A DNA stretch of 9,039 nt, taken from the NCBI GenBank assembly GCA_002373755.1, contig DFJU01000077.1:1-9039 (forward strand). The letters run 5' to 3'. Below are positions 5,873 through 9,039 of the stretch, in pieces (positions within the stretch are counted from its first letter, which is position 1; each line of letters starts with the position of its first letter). The stretch is from Bacteroidales bacterium UBA3663 (lineage in GTDB: Bacteria; Bacteroidota; Bacteroidia; Bacteroidales; UBA3663). The notes under the pieces are model-generated. The model had not been told where the DNA came from. It saw only the letters and a program-made list of their open reading frames with translations, and ran no database searches. Position numbers and translations under genes: made by a program.

Positions 5873-6789
5873 AACTGCGCACCGAACTCGCCCCCGCGCC
5901 GCTCGCTACGCGGATCGACTGCCCCGACTCGACCCTCCTGTTGGGCAGCTGCTTCACGGAGCACATCGGCCAATGGCTACGCGACTACGGCCTGCGCAGC
6001 ACGTGCAATCCGTGGGGCATCCTGTTCAATCCGGCCTCCATCGCACAGAATCTGACCAATTGTCTGGCCGATGCGCCACGCGAGCCCGAAATCTGTCATC
6101 AAGGCGGCCGATGCCTCAGCTACGACCACCACGGCAGCATCTGGGCCGACGACGAAGCCGCACTACGCGACCTTTTGGCCGACATCGACCGACGGGCACG
6201 CGCCGCCTACCTTGCGGCCGACCACATTCTGGTCACATTCGGCACGGCATGGGTCTTCGAGCGCAACGGCCGCATCGTCGCCAACTGCCACAAGTCGCCC
6301 GCCAGCGAGTTCACACGCCGCCGCCTCACGGTCGATGAAATCGTCGAGCAATGGAGCAAGTTCGCGACCGATAAGCACTTGATTTTCACCGTGTCGCCCA
6401 TCCGGCATCTGGCCGACGGACTGCACGGCAACCAGCTCTCGAAGGCGACGCTCCTGTTGGCCATCGACCGTCTGCACGAGCTCTTCCCCACCCACGTCGA
6501 ATACCTCCCGGCCTACGAACTGCTCATCGACGACCTGCGCGACTACCGTTTCTATGCCGACGACCTCGTCCACCCCTCGCCGCTCGCCATCGAGGCAGTC
6601 AAGGAGCTGTTCTTGGCCGATGCCGCAAGCCCGCAACTGCGCCGCTACATGGACGAAATGTCGCCCCTTGTACGCACCTTGGCCCATCGGCCGAGCGACC
6701 CCGACGCACCGGAATACATTGCCCTGCGCGAAAAGACATTGGCCGAAATCTCCCGCATCAGTCAGAAATACGGAATCGACGGAAAATAA
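5869..6789 (+). CDS. GSCFA-domain protein (SGNH-hydrolase-like)
   Basis: 306 residues; the start ATG overlaps the preceding stop by 4 nt. The family signature is present as LLLGSCFTEHIG (23-34), with Ser27 at the place of an SGNH-type nucleophile. It is followed by NPWGILFNP (47-55), ILVTFGTAWVF, ANCHKSPASEF, FTVSPIRHLADG and, near the end, DYRFYADDLVHPS, where Asp232 and His235 form the DxxH of the last SGNH block. GSCFA proteins (PF08885) are common in Bacteroidetes and are assumed to be esterase or acyl-transfer enzymes; the substrate is unknown. No signal peptide is visible, so it probably acts in the cytoplasm. The 3' end matters: bases 6752-6777 recur exactly at 7435-7460. The last three residues (DGK) and stop seem to come from an inserted element, the older end being ...KYGIT with its stop at 7464-7466. 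Confidence 0.9.
   Translation: MKLRTELAPAPLATRIDCPDSTLLLGSCFTEHIGQWLRDYGLRSTCNPWGILFNPASIAQNLTNCLADAPREPEICHQGGRCLSYDHHGSIWADDEAALRDLLADIDRRARAAYLAADHILVTFGTAWVFERNGRIVANCHKSPASEFTRRRLTVDEIVEQWSKFATDKHLIFTVSPIRHLADGLHGNQLSKATLLLAIDRLHELFPTHVEYLPAYELLIDDLRDYRFYADDLVHPSPLAIEAVKELFLADAASPQLRRYMDEMSPLVRTLAHRPSDPDAPEYIALREKTLAEISRISQKYGIDGK
6752..6777 (+). repeat. Left direct repeat (attL-like)
   Basis: 26 bp, begins CCCGCATCAG and ends ATACGGAATC; identical to 7435-7460. It encodes RISQKYGI near the GSCFA C-terminus. Identity ends abruptly: the base before is T (6751) here and G (7434) at the other copy; the base after is G (6778) and A (7461). Confidence 0.9.
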
Positions 6790-6792
6790 CAG

Positions 6793-6830
6793 AAAAAAGT
6801 CACATCCGAAGAAAAAAATCCAGATGTGAC
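6793..6830 (-). terminator. Intrinsic terminator of the DUF5053-like gene
   Basis: Perfect 8-bp stem GTCACATC (6799-6806) / GATGTGAC (6823-6830), loop 16 nt. On the minus strand it is followed by TTTTTT (6798-6793). It ends the leftward transcript of the element about 34 nt after the stop at 6864 and lies just downstream of the GSCFA stop. Confidence 0.8.
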
Positions 6831-6863
6831 CGCTGCTTTAAGATATAAATTGAAAAAGAAAAA

Positions 6864-7091
6864 TTACAAAAGATTGGCCGATGAAGCGATTTTGTCCGAC
6901 AAATCAAGCAGAGCCTCTTTCAGTCTGGCCCGCTCCTCTTCGTCGAAAGATGTAGGCTTTCCGTTTCCATCGATGCCGTTCAACTTGTGATAAAGCCAAG
7001 AACTTGACTTCCCGAAATAATTGCGCGATACCTCCGCCCATGAAATGATGCCCAACAACGGCGCAAGCTGCTTTTTTACATCCGTTTCCAT
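6864..7091 (-). CDS. DUF5053-like small helix-turn-helix protein
   Basis: 75 residues, ATG at 7091-7089. The pattern SWAEVSRNYFGKSSSWLYHKLNGI (17-40), then a turn with GNGKPTSF (42-49), then an acidic/basic helix EEERARLKEALLDLSDKIAS (51-70), matches the small Bacteroidetes family I know as DUF5053. In that family 'S.YFGKS..WL...LNG...NGKP..F...E' is conserved. The 17-40 segment reads as a helix-turn-helix, with FGKSSSWLYHKL as recognition helix, so DNA binding is likely but unproven. It is the second gene of a leftward unit: a strong hairpin terminator (7122-7166) separates it from the 45-residue gene upstream, and I see no promoter of its own in the 30-nt gap. Base composition differs from the neighbouring chromosomal genes. 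A role as regulator of the element, or as a factor acting at its palindromes, is a guess. Confidence 0.75.
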   Translation of the reverse strand: METDVKKQLAPLLGIISWAEVSRNYFGKSSSWLYHKLNGIDGNGKPTSFDEEERARLKEALLDLSDKIASSANLL

Positions 7092-7115
7092 ATCTTATAA
7101 TGATTTAGAATTTTC

Positions 7116-7166
7116 AAAAAAGTAATCAAAGAACCTACCCCACGAAGGGGTAGGAGGATTGATTAC
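7116..7166 (-). terminator. Large two-part hairpin with U6, an attenuator between the two element genes
   Basis: On the minus strand: GTAATCAA (7166-7159), TCCT, CCTACCCC (7154-7147), loop TTCGT, GGGGTAGG (7141-7134), TTCT, TTGATTAC (7129-7122), then six U (7121-7116). Both 8-bp stems are perfect and the internal loop is symmetric (4 by 4). The TAA of the 45-residue gene (7165-7163) lies in the first arm, so a terminating ribosome would cover it. The DUF5053-like gene begins 24 nt after the U-run. It would limit, or make conditional, the expression of that gene. Confidence 0.8.
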
Positions 7167-7300
7167 TTGGTCTCCGTGTCTGTTAGTTCAGCAACCAATT
7201 GGTTGATATAGTACCACAACTCACTTTGACCATTAGGAAATGCCTTTCGGTAGTTCCTAATTGCTTCAATCAATTCCTTTTCTTTTTCAGTCAATTTCAT
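7163..7300 (-). CDS. 45-residue conserved-looking small protein of the element
   Basis: ATG at 7300-7298, TAA at 7165-7163. The protein starts MKLTEKEKELIEAIRNYRKA, continues FPNGQSELWYYINQLV and ends LTDTETK. It is strongly amphipathic and helical, split by a turn at FPNG (21-24). It resembles short Bacteroidetes proteins I recall with 'EK..LIEAIRN.R...PNG...L..YI..L..EL', none with a known function. Support for coding: a well-formed promoter 42 nt upstream, a coherent amphipathic design, and a terminator that incorporates its stop codon. Codon use is AT-rich, unlike the chromosomal neighbours. It is first in the leftward unit with the DUF5053-like gene. It might be a partner or regulator of that protein, but nothing in the sequence proves this. 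No signal peptide or membrane segment. Confidence 0.7.
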   Translation of the reverse strand: MKLTEKEKELIEAIRNYRKAFPNGQSELWYYINQLVAELTDTETK

Positions 7301-7341
7301 AAAAGAAATCGTTTAAAGTAAAAAAATATCTTAAAGCATGG

Positions 7342-7373
7342 CAAAGATACGGTTTATTTAAATGGCAGACAAG
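7342..7373 (-). promoter_or_regulatory. Leftward promoter of the element genes
   Basis: Read on the minus strand: CTTG (7373-7370), 20 nt, TATCTTTG (7349-7342). The predicted start near 7336 leaves about 35 nt before the ATG at 7300. Palindromic half-sites begin 6 bp upstream of the -33 box (from 7379), so a protein bound there could activate or repress it. Confidence 0.72.
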
Positions 7374-7378
7374 CGTCA

Positions 7379-7428
7379 ATACGAAAAATCGTACTACAAG
7401 GGAGAATATAGTACGAAAACGCGTACTT
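7379..7428. promoter_or_regulatory. Cluster of four palindromic half-sites (operator or recombinase-site candidate)
   Basis: Half-sites of the type TAGTACGA occur four times in alternating orientation: AATACGA (7379, forward), TCGTACTA (7389-7396, reverse), TAGTACGA (7409-7416, forward) and GCGTACTT (7421-7428, reverse). The middle two form a perfect 8-bp inverted repeat. Neighbouring pairs form palindromes TACGA-AAAA-TCGTA (7380-7393) and AGTACG-AAAACG-CGTACT (7410-7427). Like-oriented sites are 30 and 32 bp apart, about three helical turns. The cluster lies between a leftward promoter and an outward -7 box, 7 bp from the right direct repeat. Confidence 0.65.
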
Positions 7429-7431
7429 TTG
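7424..7431 (+). promoter_or_regulatory. Possible outward promoter -7 box
   Basis: TACTTTTG matches TAnnTTTG and reads rightward out of the element into the last gene. No TTTG-like -33 box is found 20 nt upstream (7400-7403 is GGGA), and the box overlaps the rightmost palindrome half-site. If active, it would probably need an activator bound there. Confidence 0.35.
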
Positions 7432-7434
7432 TAG

Positions 7435-7460
7435 CCCGCATCAGTCAGAAATACGGAATC
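7435..7460 (+). repeat. Right direct repeat (attR-like)
   Basis: Exact 26-bp copy of 6752-6777. Read in the GSCFA frame it gives RISQKYGI, then ACA TAA (Thr, stop at 7464-7466), so recombination of the two copies would restore a complete GSCFA gene of 304 codons. Confidence 0.9.
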
Positions 7461-7483
7461 ACATAAAAATAGACCGACAAAAA

Positions 7484-7515
7484 CTTGCAGGATTCCACAC
7501 AAAAACAGATATTTG
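7484..7515 (+). promoter_or_regulatory. Probable promoter of the 3'-terminal MG2/plug gene
   Basis: CTTG (7484-7487), 20 nt, GATATTTG (7508-7515): one mismatch in each box against TTTG / TAnnTTTG, with the spacing of the other promoters here. A start near 7521 gives a leader of about 29 nt to the ATG at 7550. It lies outside the putative element, in the original intergenic DNA. Confidence 0.5.
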
Positions 7516-7549
7516 TGCCATCTGAAAAACATTTTCTCATTTTTAACCG

Positions 7550-9039
7550 ATGAAACACACAAACATGAAGCTTTTTGGGCTCACCTTCCTGGCACTTTCT
7601 CTCACGTGTGCGACCACATCGTTTGCCGACGATCAAATGCGCCACGACAGTATCTCAACCCGTTTCGACCGCTTCTTTGCCGACGCGCCGCAGGAGAAAA
7701 TCTACCTCCAGACCGACCGCGACCGCTACGAGGCAGGCGACACCGTGTGGTTGCGCGCGCACCTGGCCGACGCTGTCACCCTGCAACCCAGCACCGCGCC
7801 CGACTATCCGACCACGCGCTCGAACTTCCTCTACGTCGAGCTGCACGACAACGCGGCCGACACCCTCGTGGAGCGCATCATGATCAAGCGCGACAGCCTT
7901 GGGGTCTTTGCCAATGCCTTTTTCCTGCCCCACGAACTCGCCACAGGCCGCTACACGATGGTGGCCTACACCCGCTGGATGATGAACTTCGACCCTGCGC
8001 TCTTTGCCAGACGTGAAATCCACGTAGCGGGCACGGCGGATGCCGTTTTGGCCGATGCACCTGCCGACAACAGCCTCATCCTCTCGCTCATGCCCGAAGG
8101 CGGCCAACTCATTGACGGACAGCGGCAGACGTTGGCCTACAAGGTGACCGATGCGGGTGGCTTTGGCATCGACGTCGATGTCCGACTCATGCGTGCCACC
8201 GACCGCGCCATCGTACAAGAAAGCCGTTCGTCGCACCTCGGCATGGGCAGCCTCCAGCTTTTGGCCGATGCAGCAGATTCGCTCATCGTCGAGGCCAACG
8301 ACAGCCTCGGCCGCTCGTGCTACGCCGTTGTGCCGCGCGCATTGGCCAAGGGAGCGACATTGGCCGTCACCCAAAGGAAGAAGAACCTCTACGTCTCGCC
8401 CATCGTCGCCGGCCTTGAACCGTCGCAACTCACGCTGGTGGCGCACGGCAACGGCAACCTCATCGCACGGGACCTGCGCGACGGCCAACCCATCTGCATC
8501 GACACCGAACGGCTGCGTCCCGGCGTGCTCAACATCGCATTGGTCGAGAAAAACACGCTCGCCGTGGTGGCCGAACGGCTCGCCTTCATCTATCCACGCG
8601 ACACCGACAGCGGCATCGGAATTACCCCGAAAGAAACGTCGCAACACTTTGTCACTCTTGAACTTTCGTGCAACGACGGCGACATCCGACCCGGCACCTA
8701 CGCCATCGCCGTGACCGACGCCGACCAGTCACTACGCGACTCCACATCGGCCGACATCGTATCGTCGCTGCTGCTCTCGCAGGAGGTCAAGGGGCGCATT
8801 GAGGACGTCGGCCACTACTTCCGCACCTCGGACGAGCGCACGCGCCACGACATGGACCTGCTGATGCTCACGCAGGGCTGGCGACGATACGCATTGGACG
8901 ACATCCTGCATGGCCAATGCCCCGAAATCCGCCACGCGATGGAGGCAACGCAGAGCATTGAGGGCAAGATCGGCAGCACGTTCCAGAAGCACGACGCCTA
9001 CAACCTGCACCTGCTCGACCCGCGTAGCGGCAGCCGCAC
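7550..9039 (+). CDS. MG2/TonB-plug family secreted protein, N-terminal part (3' end outside window)
   Basis: 496 complete codons, open to the window edge. Start ATG at 7550; a second in-frame ATG at 7565 also leaves a good signal peptide. Residues 6-27 are a signal peptide (hydrophobic LFGLTFLALSLTCATTSFA). EKIYLQTDRDRYEAGDTVW (49-67) is the classic opening of an MG2 macroglobulin-like domain, and GRYTMVAYTRWMMNF ends the first domain. Repeated beta-sandwich segments follow, then LLLSQEVKGRIEDVGHYF (407-424) and MLTQGWRRYALDDIL (439-453). These two phrases are typical of Bacteroidetes proteins of about 850-950 residues that carry a TonB-receptor plug-like domain further on, which would lie beyond 9039. 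Exported to periplasm or outer membrane; biochemical role not established. The window's first 45 codons resemble the C-terminus of this family. Not closely coupled to the GSCFA gene: own promoter, and the inserted element lies between. Confidence 0.8.
   Translation, partial: MKHTNMKLFGLTFLALSLTCATTSFADDQMRHDSISTRFDRFFADAPQEKIYLQTDRDRYEAGDTVWLRAHLADAVTLQPSTAPDYPTTRSNFLYVELHDNAADTLVERIMIKRDSLGVFANAFFLPHELATGRYTMVAYTRWMMNFDPALFARREIHVAGTADAVLADAPADNSLILSLMPEGGQLIDGQRQTLAYKVTDAGGFGIDVDVRLMRATDRAIVQESRSSHLGMGSLQLLADAADSLIVEANDSLGRSCYAVVPRALAKGATLAVTQRKKNLYVSPIVAGLEPSQLTLVAHGNGNLIARDLRDGQPICIDTERLRPGVLNIALVEKNTLAVVAERLAFIYPRDTDSGIGITPKETSQHFVTLELSCNDGDIRPGTYAIAVTDADQSLRDSTSADIVSSLLLSQEVKGRIEDVGHYFRTSDERTRHDMDLLMLTQGWRRYALDDILHGQCPEIRHAMEATQSIEGKIGSTFQKHDAYNLHLLDPRSGSR

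Larger units (their letters stand above)
6752..7460. mobile_element. Putative mini integrative element in the 3' end of the GSCFA gene
   Basis: A perfect 26-bp direct repeat (6752-6777 and 7435-7460) brackets 657 bp that are visibly AT-rich against GC-rich neighbours. The left copy is inside the GSCFA gene. The right copy restarts the same reading frame and meets TAA two codons on (7464-7466). This layout, target-gene end replaced by the element and the old end displaced to the far side, is typical of tyrosine-recombinase integration at gene 3' ends. The interior holds two small minus-strand genes (45 and 75 residues), two terminators, one promoter and a palindrome cluster beside the right end. 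No integrase, transposase or inverted terminal repeats are present. It is therefore either moved in trans or the remnant of a larger island. The repeat is directly seen; mobility is inferred. Confidence 0.65.

Noticed and set aside
6864..7300. Toxin-antitoxin pair made of the two small element genes
   Set aside because: Gene sizes and order would allow it, but neither protein shows a toxin fold or motif, and a terminator separates the genes. No evidence beyond size.
7287..7562. Minus-strand frame of 91 codons with hydrophobic stretches
   Set aside because: It crosses the element's promoter, the palindromes and the right direct repeat, and overlaps the start of the better-supported 45-residue gene. 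Its Phe/Leu richness is what AT-rich non-coding DNA gives.
7655..8647. Minus-strand frame of 330 codons opposite the MG2/plug gene
   Set aside because: Antisense of a GC-rich gene with clear signal peptide and MG2 motifs on the plus strand.

Overview
The window looks like chromosomal DNA from a high-GC member of the Bacteroidales, perhaps Muribaculaceae or a relative (family level is inference). The reasons are promoters of the Bacteroidetes type (TTTG, 20 nt, TAnnTTTG), no visible Shine-Dalgarno sequences, and Bacteroidetes-typical families: GSCFA protein, a small SPOR lipoprotein, a DUF5053-like protein and large MG2/plug-type secreted proteins.

Layout. 2-139 (+) is the last 45 codons of a protein whose C-terminus resembles the MG2/TonB-plug family. 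140-462 has no gene but holds a terminator and a leftward promoter that could make a short RNA. miaA (463-1443, -) is divergent from an AGCS sodium:amino-acid symporter (1539-2948, +). The symporter converges on a membrane-anchored family 2 glycosyltransferase (3231-4418, -) across a block of GC-rich REP-like repeats. The glycosyltransferase is divergent from a SPOR lipoprotein (4605-5114, +), with two well-formed promoters back to back. After a strong terminator and a pair of degenerate palindromic repeats come a 177-residue conserved hypothetical (5339-5872) and a GSCFA-domain protein (5869-6789), overlapping by 4 nt. The window ends in a second MG2/plug-type gene (7550 to the edge, +).

The most interesting feature lies between the GSCFA gene and the last gene. 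A perfect 26-bp direct repeat occurs at the 3' end of the GSCFA gene (6752-6777) and again at 7435-7460. The 657 bp between the copies looks foreign: visibly AT-rich, with a 45-residue small protein and a DUF5053-like helix-turn-helix protein on the minus strand. Between those two genes is a 45-nt hairpin followed by six U. The second repeat copy continues the GSCFA frame to a stop two codons later. This is the structure expected of a site-specific integrative element that replaced the end of its target gene. Here it is about 0.68 kb with no recombinase, so it would be a trans-mobilised mini-element or a deletion remnant. A cluster of palindromic half-sites lies just inside its right end, next to a leftward promoter for its own genes and an outward -7 box.

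Together the chromosomal genes concern tRNA modification (MiaA), amino-acid uptake (AGCS) and the cell envelope (glycosyltransferase, SPOR lipoprotein, probably GSCFA and the MG2/plug proteins). Neighbouring genes are mostly separate transcription units with their own promoters or terminators.
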